From Psoroptes ovis (Eukaryota > Arthropoda > Arachnida > Sarcoptiformes > Psoroptidae), in assembly GCA_002943765.1 (NCBI GenBank), contig PQWQ01000001.1, forward strand, positions 2,267,501-2,331,500: a DNA stretch of 64,000 nucleotides, in the 5' to 3' direction. Within the stretch, counting starts at the first letter, position 1; each line of letters opens with the position of its first letter. Positions 35,060 to 48,350 of the stretch are shown here, in pieces. The notes beneath the pieces are model-generated. The model did not search any database and was not told the origin of the DNA. It worked only from the letters and a program-made list of their open reading frames with translations. Position numbers and translations under genes: made by a program.

Positions 35060-38000
35060 GATAACCAAAGCTGTTGTTTTACAAACGTTACAAATGGCTT
35101 TACGAATTGAATCGATTGGCATTTGGAATGATCATTGCGAGCAATACGATGCATTTGAATGGTAACATGGTAACATTAGTTAAGAATTTGCCAAAGAAAA
35201 AAGCTCAAGATTTTCTCCAATAAATAAGATTTTTTCCAATATTTAAAAAGGAATAAAAACTTACTTTAATTGCGAAAATTCATTCAAAATTGTGGCCAAA
35301 GAAATCTGGAAAAAAAGTAAAAAAAAATGAGAGAAAATGAAACATTTTTAAAATTTGAAATGAATTTAGATTAAAATGCTGAAATCTTTTTTCGGGGAAT
35401 CAAGCTAGAAAAAAACTTATTTAATTGTGAAAATTGATTGAGAAAATTTAAATTTTAAAATAAAATAATTTCAAGAGAATTTCATTAAATTCAAGATAAA
35501 ACTAAAACAAAAACTGAATGGTGTTTCGGGAGTAACATTTGGGCGTCATATTATTCATGGTATTTAGAATTTTCATGATTTAATTCAAATTTAAACAGCC
35601 TATGGATGTGAAGAGACCATGGAAAATTTAAAACCCGAAAAAATGGTTCCATTTTCCAATTTTAATTTCAGTAAAAAAAAATTCAATGAATGAATATGCT
35701 TGATTTTTAAATAGAATTTTCCTAGATAAATTTTTCAAATAAATTTAAAAATTATCTTCAATTCCATCAATGTGGAGAATGATTTTGATAAAACAATTTT
35801 GAAATATAAATTAAAATATATTCAAGCGTAAAAATGATAGATATCGTAGATAATTGATGGAAAATTGAAATTTTCTCTAAAATACCAATGCATCAAATAC
35901 TGTTCATGCTTTTTAACCCTTTGATTTTTGTTTTTTACAATTTTTTCTCCTTGAATTTTTTTCATTGAAACCGCCGTTGGCGTTTTGAACTTCAAAATTA
36001 GTCCTAAAAACTCGAAGTTTACCAAAACAAAGAGGTTAAAATATTTGAAAAAAAATGTAAAGGAGTTTTTGTAAAACTAAAGGATTTTAAATAGTGAAAT
36101 TAATAGAATAAATGAATGCAAAAAGTATAAATTTTCAACAACTTACTTGAAATAATCGTAATGAATCATAATCACGCTGCTGTTGTTGCAGTTGTTGTTG
36201 AGGCATGGATAGAACATGATATAACATTTTCGTCCATAATTGTTGCAGATTTATATGATAATTTCTATAATTCTTGAGATTATTATTTTTTTGAGGTTGT
36301 TGATGTTTGATTGTTATTTTTGTCGCCGTATCATTATTGGTATTATTATTGGAATCAATATTAATGCTATTTACAGGGATTATTGAATATCCAAATAGCT
36401 ATTTGGCGGCAAAAAAAGAAGAAAATGAATCAAATAATTAATTAAATGGACCATATTAATGAATGAGAGAAATTTCATAGAATTTATATAATAAATATGA
36501 TGATTCTTAGAGAATTTCAATATTTACTGACTGATAAATAAATTGAATACATGTGAATATATGAAATGCTAGATAAATACACAGATGATCATCAAAAATA
36601 TGCACAGCAATCATCACAGCAATTTTGCCGATTTCACAGATGAACTTGGTGAATTGAAAATTAATTAATGATGGCCGTCCAACATACATTTTCATCGGTT
36701 GTATGCATTCATAAATGAATTTATTTTAATTATTTTAATCATTTCAATTACACATTCATTATGTATGCATGAATATTATGTCATATAATGTAATATTTGA
36801 ATTTTACGTTTGAATGTTGTTATATTTTAAATTTGTCCATGATCTAAAATTGAATTTATTCAAAACATTTTTCATATCATTTTTCATTTTGTCCAGAGAT
36901 TCTATCTAGGAATCATTACAAATTATTATCATTTTCCATATCTTAATTCTATTATATTTATTTTATCTCTTCATTTAAATTGACTGAAATTTGGATCATT
37001 GTCTCATGTATTCATATTAACATTTGAAAATAACATTTATAAAACATTTTATAAATTGCTCCATTTATATTCTATCTATTATCATTAATATTATCATTAT
37101 TTTATTCAACCAAATAACTTTATTATTATTATTATTTTTCGCTAAATTTGAAAAATTTGAATCATTTATATTTGAATCATATATATTTAAAATAATGAAA
37201 AAAATAATAATAATGATGAAAAAAATAAATAAAATTAATGTCCACAAGCGAGCAAGCAAGCAACGACAAACGAAGGAGAAAATCGGACGACGGACGTTGA
37301 CATCACGATATCCACCATACATTCATTTTTCTCTGAGATTGAAATAACAAAATTTAACATTATTATTTTATTTTTCGTTACAGAACCCAAAAATCATACA
37401 AACAAACAAGCAAAATTGAATAACATTGAATTCCTAATATTATTTTTTTTTCGTATAAATTTATGCTTAAATTTGTATTATAATTCTTATGTAAATTTTT
37501 TTTCAACACAAAGTCAAATATACATTGTATTAATATCTTTATTTTCATGATACGAATATATTGATATTGAATAAAAATTGAAAAATCACCATGTGTTCAA
37601 CGAAACTATGGATGAAAATAAGCGAAATAATGAAAATATAAGGAAATATATTTCCCAAGTTAAATATGAAATAAAAAATATCCAAAAAACTTTGAAATCG
37701 AATAGCGAGTTTAGCGATATTGGCCGAGTAGATTGGTGGAATGATATATTTCTGAATTTTTTTCGTTTTTTTTGTTTACCGAAAAAAAAGAGAATATCTT
37801 GATTCAATGTTTATTTATTTATTTGTCGTTTTGTTGTTGTTGCTGATATTTTCATTGTTTTCAAATATTTTTTTTTTAGAAATATATCAGCTGCGTGTAT
37901 TGTATTATTTTTGGTGAAATATGAGACAAATATTTTTGCAAATATGGACAAAATCCATTATACATTTTTAGGTTCAGGTTTTTTCATTTTTACTTTGGGT

Positions 38001-41000
38001 CGAATCACAACTGTTTATGATGAATGGCAACAAAACATTAACAGCAACATTGAATCGGAAATGCATGTGAAATTATTCATTAATCGTATCCAAAAAAAGA
38101 GGAAAATTAAAATTATAAAATGTACAAAAATTTAGAAATTAATAATTTCTGATATTTCACGTGAAATAATAATGATAATAATGTCAATTATCATTTTTAT
38201 TAATCAATTTATTTGAAAATGAATTAAACTGATATATTTCAACATCAAAATCAACGTAATACTGTCGAATTGAAATCGCCAAACAATGGATACACAACAC
38301 ACATGTGTTGCAGTTAGTATGGACTATTTCGAAGCAACTTACTATCAGGGTCGATATAGAGGCTTCTCAGGGAGACAACATAACAATTCATAGTCATTTA
38401 ATTGAACTGATTGATTGTCTGAGTCATATACGTTCGATTAGCATGTTCGAGCTCTGAAATTATTATATTAAGGCATGCTAATTGATCAGAAAACACTTTT
38501 CAGAAAGTCACAATTAGACGTCATCATGAGCATCATCATTGACATCAACATTGTTTTTAATTATTGAATTTTAAAAGTGTTTTATTTAAATTAATTTATA
38601 TCGTTTATTTATTATTAAATTTATTTCCAAAATCTTAGATCTGAGTTGTCAATTGTCAACACATGGACATGCATTAACAGTGCCAAAAAAAAGTACAAAA
38701 ATTTATTTTTTATGAATTTTCAAAGTTTATTGAGCACATAATGGGGTAGATTTTAAAGGAAAGTAAAAACACATAAATGCAAGTAAATTTCAAAATTTCG
38801 AATGAAACTTAACTGAAAAACTTTGAAATGCACACAAAATATACTTAAATAGAAAATGTACGAAATTCAATTTTATTGCACAATAATAAACCTTAATACA
38901 CGAGAATAAAGCACGGAATAATAGAAATAAAATGCAAAATTCAAATTATAAACAAACAAATAATATGAAAAAATAGAAATTAATTTCAATTCCGGAATAT
39001 TTCGGAAATATTTTTCATTTCAATTTTCATTTGCATACGATTATTATAATTATGCCAGCAAAAACAGCCTAAGAATATATTTTTCACAAAACAATATGGG
39101 TGCTTGTGTGTTTTATTTTAGAATTTCGTATTTTGAATTTAAATCATGTAAAAATTAACGTTTTGAAATTGAATAAACAAATGGAAATGGTAAATATACA
39201 GGGTTTCAAGTTTTGATTCGGGGTTTTAAAAGTAATTTTCGGAGTTTTCAAGTTGATTTTCATAGTTTTGAATGTAATTTTAAACTGCATAATTACGAAA
39301 TTTAATTTAAAAACTATGAAAATTAATTTTAAAACTCCAAATCAAAACTTGAAACCCTGTATAATAGTAGAATATAGAAACTTAAAATTTATTTGAAAAA
39401 AAATTGAAATTTCAAATTGAAATTTTAAATTACAATTCCGTAATTCAAAACAACAATTGAAATACAAGAAATTCTGCTGATTGCTTGCAAAAATCAATTT
39501 AGAAATTCAGAAAATTTTGGAAAATTCTGAAAAAAAAATCTTGCTTGATTACTTATTTATTTTTGTATTTTATTCAAATTTCATTGAAAACAAAAGTTTT
39601 ATCTTGATTTGAATGAATAAATAATCTAAATAATGACTGGAATGATACAATTAAACCGATTGAATTGTTTTGATTTCAATTTAAGTAAAAATCATCAAAA
39701 TAAATTGAAAACAATCAATCATTTCGTTGTTGCTGTTGATGTCTATGGGTTTTAATGCTGCTAAAGGTTATTCATTGTTTATCAGGATTTGATGAAAACG
39801 AATAAACAAAACAAGAGAAAATTCTTTCAAGAATTAAATCGAAACGATGATGAAATTGTGAATGATTCATATAAGAGAATTTTAATTGAAAATGTTAAAT
39901 CGACCAAAATATATTGCATATGTTTTGCTTTATTGCTTTGGGTTTGTATGCATATTTGTTTTCACTGTTCAAATCGCTTTTGATATTTTCTGTTATTACA
40001 TGTTTGAATATTTGTATTGATGATAATAATAATAAATTCCAATCATGTGGAATGATACAAACATGTTTGGAAATATTGAAAATGAAGAAATTTTTGCCGG
40101 TATTTGGAATTCGAGAATTTGGTGAAATGCAATTTTGATACAAATTCGATGCCATTACGATACTCTTATTAGATTCTTGAATCATTGCCAATCATCGGAA
40201 AAATATTGACAAATTTCTGCCGAAATTACAAGTATACAATCATTGAACTAATAAAAATCAATCATCGATACAATTACATTAAACAATTTTATTTACCAAA
40301 AAAATTGTACTTCAATCAATCTTAATTTGTCATTTTTTTCTCATCTTCTAAATTAATTATCAATTGACAATTAGACACGGATTGTTGCTATTTCATTATT
40401 CGAGAAAAAAAATCAAAGATATCGATAATATTTCATAATGAAAATAATAATAACGAAACATTCATCAATTATTTCACAGAAAAATATTCCTATCAATTCT
40501 TCTATATGTATTCTTTCATTGGTTTGCCAAAAATTTTCATTTTCCTTTCAAATATCTGTGTATGAATAGGCGATCCTTATTGAATATATTGAAATTGAAT
40601 GAATGATAGAAAGAGAAAAAAATCAAATCAAATACAATAAAAAAAATATGAAATGAATGGAATTCGTCATTTTATACAAATATGGGAAAAATATTTTTTT
40701 TATTTATCAAATCTTTTCGAATTGATTTGGATTGAACAACAATAAATAACAACGACGATGAATTCAAATGAAAATAGAAAAATATTGAATGAATTGAATG
40801 TATTTGTATGAATATTTCAATATTTGAAAATTTTTTTCACGAATATGGAATAAAACTGGAAATAAAATTTGAATTGTTATGAAATGTATGTTAAAGAAAT
40901 AAATAAATGAAATAAAATAAAATAACACTGATCAATATTTGTTTTTTTTTTTTTTTTTTTGTAAATTCTTTCAAACAAAATCTATATGCTTTCAATGGAT

Positions 41001-44000
41001 CGATTCATTCATTCATTTTTCATATGTATTTCCATAGGATAACTATCATTTTTTGTTTATTGCATTCAAATCGTTTAAAATGTTGAGAAAATGAATTCGC
41101 ATAAATCTGTGAAATGTTAGAATCATTTTCATTCAAAGAAAAATATTTTTCAAATCTTTCAAACCTTTTTAAATTTAAAAATCTTGAAATTTTGAATGAA
41201 TTTCTAATAGAGAAAACAATGGAAAACAAAATCATTAATGAGAACCACCTTAATTAATAATTAATAGGAGAAAATAATAATAATAGGAAATATATGATTC
41301 AAAATTGAACAGTAAATTGAAAATTATTATTATTATTATCATCAACAAGCATCTAAACACAATCAATTTTTGATCATCAACCCGAAACAATCATCATCAT
41401 CATTATCAAGCTTTATTTAAAAAAACGACCATTGAGTATTACTTGTTATTATTATTATTGGCCATTTTCCATCGTTATTATTATTATTATCTTTATTTAA
41501 ACTAATGAAATAGGCGAATATATTTGGTTTTCGTATATCTACTGATGTGATATATATGATATTTTCAATAATAATCAATGTTTATTATTGAATGATTATT
41601 TGAATTTCTCCCACTCTCGCTCTCTCTTTCTCGCTTTCGCTTACATTTCATAGTAACAATTTCCAATCATCATCATCAAATTGATGGGTGCAACGGTTAT
41701 TTTTTTATTAAAAAACAGCATTGAATCGAAATAGTTTGGCTATTATTTGACCGAACAATATTGGAATATTGTTAAGAATAATATTCTATGCCTATACACA
41801 GCCTACCATTCATACATTTCAGATATATATATCAGAGTTCTTGCTCACGATATTCTAACATGGTCTATGGTAACGATGACGATGATGATGACTATGATCA
41901 CCACTATTCATATGAAAATGTTGTAGAAGCATTATAATCAACGGATAATGATAACGATAGTAATATTCACATTTATGTTCAATTCTATAATTGAAAATTG
42001 AAATACAGAATCCAGAATAACCAGAATATTCTTGTGTCGAATGGAATAAAAAAAGAACAAAAACAAATTTCATTCATTCTGCTACTGCTATTTGTATGGA
42101 TAAGAATTCAGAATAGAAAAGCGAAAAATAATTTTGGTAAGAATAATTCAAAAATGAACCCCGAAACGATCATAAAATTTTGAAAATTTTTGGTGCATTA
42201 CAATTCTACAACGTAAATACGACATTTGAATACGTTTAAATTGATTTTGTCAAAAAGAAAATAAAAAATAAAAATCAAATCATTTCATTGATATTTTCAT
42301 TTGATATTCCATGTGTATTTTTTAATGCAAAAAGTTTCACTGATTTCAATCATTTTTTCAGCCATTTTCAATCACATTTGAATCTTACATTTTATTCTGT
42401 TCAATATTCTTTGATGATTTATCAATGATAAAAATATTTTTTAAAGCCAAAAATTCAAATTACCTTTCAGAAAAAATATTGAAATATTTTGGCGCATATG
42501 TTGTGATTGTGTGTATCATAAAAGCTTTGCCACAACAATTTATGTGTTTTACGTTTTTATGGTGATTATTATTATCATTTCAACAGTCATTATAATCGAT
42601 ATTTTTATTCAGAAATATTCAATTTGAATAACTCTGATTTACAGTAAGTTTTAATATCATTCGTTTATTTATTGATATTTTATCACTGAAGCCATTTATT
42701 CGCATGAGATTGAATCATTTTATTTTATTTTTTAATACAAGTTCAAATCAATCAAGTTTTGAAATGATTGAAATTCATCCATAAATATTCAATTTTTAAT
42801 TCTCAAAAAAATATATGCAAACGTTTGTCGAAATAAATGTTTGAAATGTTTGTTTTTTTATTATAATATTCAATATATTGTCATTTTCATGATTATTATC
42901 ATTATTTTGAACTATGATATAACATAATAAACAGTTCACGCTGAATTGATTGTTTGTTATTTGAAAATTTTTCAGATTAAAATTGATAATGATTATCGAA
43001 ATGGATGAAAAATAAACGGATGAAAATGAAAATGGGCTGAAATGATAGGAAAATTATAATTTACTCTCTCTATGTTTGCTTATTGACACGTGCCATTTAT
43101 GTTTATATTTAGTGAATTCATATTTTTTTCAATTATATTTTATCTGAAAATTTAAAATAAAAAAAGCGATTGCAATTGACAACCAAATGAAAAAAATAGA
43201 TGAAAAATAAATGCACTGAAATGGTTCCAGACACATTGAGTGGTATCACACACTCAATATAAAATGTCGTCATTGTATGAGCATCTATCTACCCATTTAT
43301 CTACCATGCCAATCATAGCTGTGAAATAATAATAATAATGTAATGATGTAATGATGATAATAATAATCGAATTGAATCATGAATTCAGAATTCACAATCC
43401 AGAGTCGAGAATCGATTTTTCGATTCTTCAATTAAAATTGTATTCTATTCAATATGTCGATGATTACGAATTTTCCATTTCGTAATTTGTTTGGATTTTG
43501 ATTGGATTGAAAATGTATAATTATTCTTGATATATCTCTATGTATGATTATTTTTATGAGTATGACAATGATAATAATCATATTGATAATTTTAACATTC
43601 AAAAAATAGACATTTCATTACAACAACAACAGGAAATAATATTGTTCAATGAATGAAAAAACATTGAAATTTGTTTTCTATTCAGTAATAATAAAAAACA
43701 GTGAAAATTTATTTGTGTGAAAATGAAATGTATGAAAAACTATTTCAATTCCAATCGTATTGACAAACAATGAATTTTGAATGGGAATGTATGAAAAATA
43801 GAATTGAATCGGAATAGAAACAATCATTAGAGTGTGAAACGTTTCCGTTTCCTTTTTGCTTAAATATTTATATTTTTAGATTCTCATTGAATTTCATCAT
43901 CATTTTCATTTTCATATATGTGATTCTCATTCACACACAATTCTATGCGATTTTTTCTGAAGAAATCCTCCACACAACAAAACGTAGAAATACGGATGTT

Positions 44001-47000
44001 CATCATCAAATAATGATGTTGAATTCAAGACGAATGATAATAATTTTGATTTAGTTTAATTCTGTTCTGAATTGTTCATTTCATATTTTTTCTTATCTTT
44101 GGGTTCTTGATGTTTTTTTTTGTTGTTGTTTCTTCGCTGTTCATATTTCAAGCAACTCAAAGAAATATATCTGCAAAGAAATTCGCCAAGAAATGGTCTG
44201 TAAAAATTCTCGGAATTATCTTCGAAAAATGAACGAAAAATATATATTCAAAGATAGTTATGATGATAATGATAATATAATGAAAATGATATGATGTGGA
44301 TGATGTCAATGATGATGATCTGATAACCTTTCGTAGAAAAAAAAATTTATGATTGACCATCATTTTTTTCAGTTCCATCATTTCTTATCAATTTTTATTC
44401 CATGAATGCATCCATATTTTTTTGCTATTCCTTTTTGAAATGTGAATTGTTGAAATTCTTGACGTTTGAAAATGGTGGAAAAATAAGAAGAAAAACTACT
44501 TCTTATCTAAGGTAATGTCAGTTAAGAAGAAGCTAAACAATTTTCTCCGACATATTTTACTGCAATTTTACATTTTGTTATCAAACATTTCAATGTTCCA
44601 ATATTTCAAATGTTCGATATTCAATGTTTTATGTTCAAACATAATGATGATAACAACAACAATAATAATAATAATATTGAATACTGAATAGTAAATGGTA
44701 ATAAAATTAAATTTACTTGAAATTTTATTACATTATTCTATTTTATTCTTAAATAGAATTGTATTGAATTTGTTGTTGTTTGTAAAAAAAAAATTCTCAA
44801 CAAAACAAGCGAATAGAATTCATAGAATTACGAATGAATAAATAAAAAAAATAAGAATAAATAAATTATGGAAACAATAGAGTTTTCTATGAATTTTTCT
44901 GAATTTTTCCCTTTTAAATTTGAATTTCTTTTCAAAATTTAAATTCTTCATATTTTTATCTGAGAAAAAAATCAAAGCATAAATACTTATGAATATGCAT
45001 AAATATGAAGAAGAAATTTTATTTACAAAATAAGTCGGTTCGAGTCCTCTAATATGCATAAATATGAGCATTCATAATTTGGAATTGGGTGATTTTTTTT
45101 TCTAGAATTTTGCTTGAAATTTTGCTTCACATTTTCGTTTGTGATCCTGATTTTGATTTGATTTTTATAATTTCAAAAATTTTTACAATTTGAAATTTTC
45201 AATTTCAAGAAATCGAAAAGGATTCATCATTAATTGGTGATATCAATGGTACTATGAATTGAAATTGTGCGAAATTAAGAAAAATGACTATTAATGACGA
45301 TTTCAACAGAAAAATGAATACTTTTATCTATAAATCATTTGGTGAATAAACAATCATTAGAAATTTTTAATCACACAAATTATTGACGAAAAAATTATAG
45401 ACTTATGATGAGTTTTGAAAAACATGCTATCTGATTGTTGAGCATGCTTTTTTAAAACTGATTTTTTTAGTAAACGGACATTCGATTTTAACATCCTTGA
45501 CTCATATGCTATTTTAACTTATCCGGTCAGTCATCGGTAGAAATAGACTTGATTAAACTGCAACAATATATATCATTCATTATAAGGTTTCTATGCATTT
45601 AATGAATGATTTTTTGTTCAATATTTTAATATTTTTGGCTGTCCAATAATTCAAGGTTACTGGTTAATGGTTACTGACAGTCAAAAATATACTGAAATAC
45701 CGATTTTCAGACAAGAAACTTGTTTCCGGACAGCGTAATTCGTGTACATTTTTTTTGTATCTCTGAACTTAATGTTTTCACCAAATAATTGAGGAATGAA
45801 AAATACCATGAATCATAAGGAATATATTTGCTCAATATTATTATATTTTATTTGATCGAATAGAATTGAATTGATTCGGAAGAACGAAAAAAAAACATTT
45901 CGATTCATTTCATTTCATTTAATTTTTGATTCATTCATTCGAGAATCTCAATATCTTTTCTATTTTGCCCAAACAATAATCAAAGAAAAAAATTGTAATT
46001 CTAATAACCGATTACAATGATTCAATGTTTTTCATTAATTTATGTAAATGTATGAATGGAATTTTTTTCATTATGGCAAAATGAACATTTTTATATGTTC
46101 ACATAGCGAAATTGCAAAGCAAAAAAAAAATTAGTGTCAATTGAGCCTGAGAATTATGAGTTTAGGGAGAGAAAAATGATGATTTTCTCATTGGAGAATT
46201 CAGCGATTTCAAATTCAAATTAATAAGAAAAAAATTAACATTTTCACAACAGAATTCTTTGATTCTATGATTTTAATATTGAAAGAAAACATTCATTCAG
46301 CATAGGAATGCTAATAATGAAAAGCGATTTCATTTGTTTTCTCACTTGTTCACACAATATTTTGTTTGATGTTTGTTTGTTACATTGAAAAATTTCATTT
46401 AATTGTTTTTTACAGTTTCAAAACAGCGTGAAACAAAAACTCCTTTGAGGTCACTTACATTTCAAAGTATTCGCATCAAAAATCAATGGAATTCAATTCT
46501 TACACAGAAAAAGTTTTGTAAAAAGTCTAAAATTGTTTTGTAAGTTTTCAAGTCAACTTTCCGTAACAATTCAACTGTCAATTATCGAAGAAATTATTGT
46601 GAAATATTGGAATTTGAAATCGGTAAGTTTTATTATTCTCCCAATTTTTCTTTTGATTTACTCATTGATAAGCGTCGTATTGAAGCGTTTTGAATTTCGC
46701 TGTTATTTTCTCGAAACAAATATTCCCAAGTGCCGTTGACGTAGCGATCGGGCATTTTGTTATCATTTCATGGAAATGAACAATGTTTAAGTTGTCTAAA
46801 TTTGCCCCGATTTCCATTCATTTTCAATAGAAATAAACACATCGGACACAACTCAAAGCACAAGAAATCGACGATAGTCGATACACACTGGAATTTTCAA
46901 TTTTATTTAGCAAAACTTAGTAGTAGATATAATTAAAGAATTACTAGAGAAATAACGAAAAATAATTTTTTTTCATTTTCTTGAATTCAATTTTGATGTT

Positions 47001-48350
47001 TGAGAAAAGAGTTTATTACAATTATTAGAGCTATTTCTTTTATTATTATATTCTTTTAATTTTGTTGCACAAACACACACACACATTTACGCTCAATTAA
47101 ATTTCATCTCTGATGCAAATTATACGAGAATACATATAAGTTTTGCAAATATGTTGTACACACTCCTGTTAAAGAAATGTATATGATATTATTACATTTC
47201 AAAAATAGTTCAAAGATGGTTGTTTCATTTCATTTCATATTTTTTTATTAAGGAATTCTATTTTTACATTGAATTATCTGGTTTTATTATGATAATAATA
47301 ATTTTGACAGGCATTTCATTTTCAAGAAATTTTTGAAATTTCAAATTTTCAAAATTTTTTTTCTATTTTCAATTTCAAATCTAGGAAATTTTAAAAATTT
47401 CAAACAATGAGTTGTTCATTTCAATTGAAATAAATCAGCCTTTCTATAATCAATCATTACAATCATTATTTTTATAATTTTACAAATTTATACAAATTTT
47501 AAATTGATTTTGATCGTTGCTGTTCATTAATTATTGTTATTCAATTATTAATTATTAATTAATTATTATTGAACACAAAACAAAAAGTTCCGAAATATTT
47601 CAATTGAAGTTGATTTTGTTCATTTCATTCATTTTTTGAATAATTTTAAAAGGAAACGATCGACAACAATGCAAAAACACAAGAAAAACTTTGATCCATG
47701 AATTCAGTGAAAAATTTTTCAGCCATTTTTCATATATATCAATCGAAAATTTATCAAAAATACCCCTAAAGCCATTAGAAAGAAAAAAAGGAAATATATT
47801 CATCAATATTGAACATTGACTTCAATGATGATGACGATGAAATTTCAATGATCCAAAAAAAAGAAATATTTGAAATATAATTTTTAATTTCGTATCGATA
47901 TTTGTATGCATGTGTGTTCATGATATATTTCGATAAAACAAAAAATTATTCTTTATTTACCTTGAGGATATTTTCACCATATGATTCGATCAATTTTGAT
48001 TGCTGCTGGTGTTGTTGTTTTTGTTGCTTATGATTATGAGGATGATGATGATGATGATCAATATTATTTTTAGGATAATTTATCTTCGATTCAAATGTTG
48101 ATTGATGATGGTTATCATCATTTATGTTAAATATGGATGTTGATGATAATGATGATGATGCGTGTGAAATCGAATTTTTTCCATTTATTTTATCAATATT
48201 TTGTTGATTATTGAAGTTATTATCATTATTTATGCTATCTTCGATGTTTAATCTGCTGTTGTCATCAATATTGTCATTATTCTCTTCATTATTGAATCCG
48301 AATGATTCCCATAAATCAATCAATGTACCAGAATCGGTATATCTAGACAT
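29790..48350 (-). CDS. NIN: Ninein-like centrosomal coiled-coil protein (NIN/NINL/Bsg25D family), 5' end not found
   Basis: Eight minus-strand exons join with fully compatible phases: 48342-47961, 36398-36147, 35305-35265, 33514-33374, 33209-33035, 31705-31589, 31284-31192 and 31076-29790. Translation from the ATG at 48350 would give 831 residues, but a TCTAG acceptor at 48343 suggests upstream exons, expected to encode EF-hands. Ninein anchors microtubules at centrosomes. The N-terminal piece DSGTLIDLWESFGF matches the ILDTW..EGI region that follows the ninein EF-hands. NINLQQL- and LEQANRRTEMLAQEIDEQHS-like blocks follow, then QTKLASLEKKYQEQLRLIE, ENKRLESDCQ and LLQDQNDELLIE, in the same order as in vertebrate ninein. 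Coiled coil covers about residues 190-440. The tail is low complexity: poly-Ser, a basic KKRKRRRKRKK cluster, poly-Asn, a 7-Gln run and acidic Asp/Glu runs. Introns are 265-1750 bp, except for the one of 11.6 kb. Confidence 0.85.
33515..35264 (-). other. Ninein-like gene intron (1.75 kb)
   Basis: This AT-rich intron separates the 141-bp coiled-coil exon from the 41-bp micro-exon at 35265-35305. It contains a 27-T run at 35033-35059 and a palindromic AAAAATCTTTGAATTCTTGAATTCAAGAATATCTTTT-like segment near 33635-33675. I see no independent gene. Confidence 0.55.
37604..38135 (+). CDS. Candidate nested small gene in two segments (uncharacterised)
   Basis: The first segment (37604-37801) starts MDENKRNNENIRKYISQVKY and is predicted helical. 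The second (from about 37880 to stop 38133-38135) follows a TTTTTTTTTAG acceptor-like site and reads NISAACIVLFLVKYETNIF, then a hydrophobic YTFLGSGFFIFTLG stretch and a basic C-terminus. Codon choice is less extreme than the background. I could not find a convincing donor with the right phase to join the segments, so the model is incomplete. No family recognised. Confidence 0.25.
38286..38393 (+). CDS. Candidate 35-residue small ORF in a GC-richer patch
   Basis: The frame from ATG 38286 to TAG 38391-38393 contains MDYFEATYYQGRYRGFSGRQ, rich in aromatic residues, Arg and Gly. The surrounding 38280-38530 stretch is distinctly less AT-rich than the intron around it. A TTGCAG at 38307-38312 could be an acceptor for an exon that begins just before the internal Met. 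Nothing similar is known to me. Confidence 0.22.
   Translation: MDTQHTCVAVSMDYFEATYYQGRYRGFSGRQHNNS
39199..39359. mobile_element. Foldback MITE with TA target duplication (161 bp, Tc1/mariner-like ends)
   Basis: The left end CAGGGTTTCAAGTTTTGATT and the right end (its exact reverse complement) are flanked by TA on both sides (39197-39198 and 39360-39361). The inverted repeats extend inward with mismatches over most of the element, so it would fold into one long hairpin. The arms are built of degenerate units of about 21 bp (TTTTAAAAGTAATTTTCGGAG, TTTTCAAGTTGATTTTCATAG and so on). There is no transposase. Confidence 0.88.
39792..40138 (+). CDS. Candidate small membrane-protein ORF, two overlapping frames
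   Basis: One frame (39792-39983) begins MKTNKQNKRKFFQELNRNDD and runs into a hydrophobic IYCICFALLLWVCMHICFHC. The +1-shifted frame takes over the hydrophobic part and continues to 40138 as FSVITCLNICIDDNNNKFQS and onward. Together they look like a hydrophilic head, one or two membrane segments and a tail, broken by a frameshift or joined by an unseen splice. No family recognised. It may be a pseudogene. Confidence 0.22.
45412..45458. repeat. Inverted repeat (about 17-bp arms)
   Basis: GTTTTGAAAAACATGCT (45412-45428) pairs with AGCATGCTTTTTTAAAAC (45441-45458). The arms contain one single-base insertion and one mismatch, and a 12-nt spacer separates them. No target duplication is evident. 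Confidence 0.6.
45636..45738. mobile_element. Decayed mariner-type miniature element
   Basis: The left end reads TTGGCTGTCC and the right end GGACAGCGTAA, both variants of the mariner-like terminus TTNGGTTGTCCG. The interior is diverged, with its own short inverted pair around CTGACAGTC. It lies inside the large ninein intron. Confidence 0.5.
47946..48350 (-). other. Most 5' identified exon of the ninein-like gene, with alternative start
   Basis: This note explains the exon boundary choice. The donor is AAG|GTAAAT at 47961/47960. On the upstream side an ATG lies at 48348-48350, but TGTCTAG ending at 48343 is a good acceptor, and homology to the post-EF-hand segment of ninein says more N-terminal sequence should exist. 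The exon carries His-, Gln- and Asn-rich runs (six consecutive His). Confidence 0.6.

Larger units (their letters stand above)
36399..47960 (-). other. Large (11.6-kb) intron of the ninein-like gene
   Basis: The donor GTAAAT (47960 downward) and the acceptor AAATAG (36399-36400) are both phase 0. The intron is at least 6 times longer than the others in this gene. It holds a foldback MITE at 39199-39359, a decayed mariner-type element at 45636-45738, an inverted repeat at 45412-45458, and several plus-strand short open frames between 37.6 and 40.1 kb that could be a nested gene. The remainder is AT-rich with trinucleotide runs. Confidence 0.6.

Noticed and set aside
41855..42073. Minus-strand 72-codon frame starting MKFVFVLFLF with a His-rich tail
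   Set aside because: The signal-like start is AT-rich chance and the tail comes from an ATG/ATC repeat; no acceptor, donor or motif supports it.
45037..45047. GGTTCGAGTCC, a perfect tRNA B-box-like word
   Set aside because: No A-box, acceptor stem or cloverleaf can be formed from the AT-rich sequence in the 70 bp upstream.
46533..46739. Plus-strand 68-codon frame with a hydrophobic middle
   Set aside because: No known motif and no splice model; the GC-richer end near 46700 reads open on both strands, so coding direction is undecidable.
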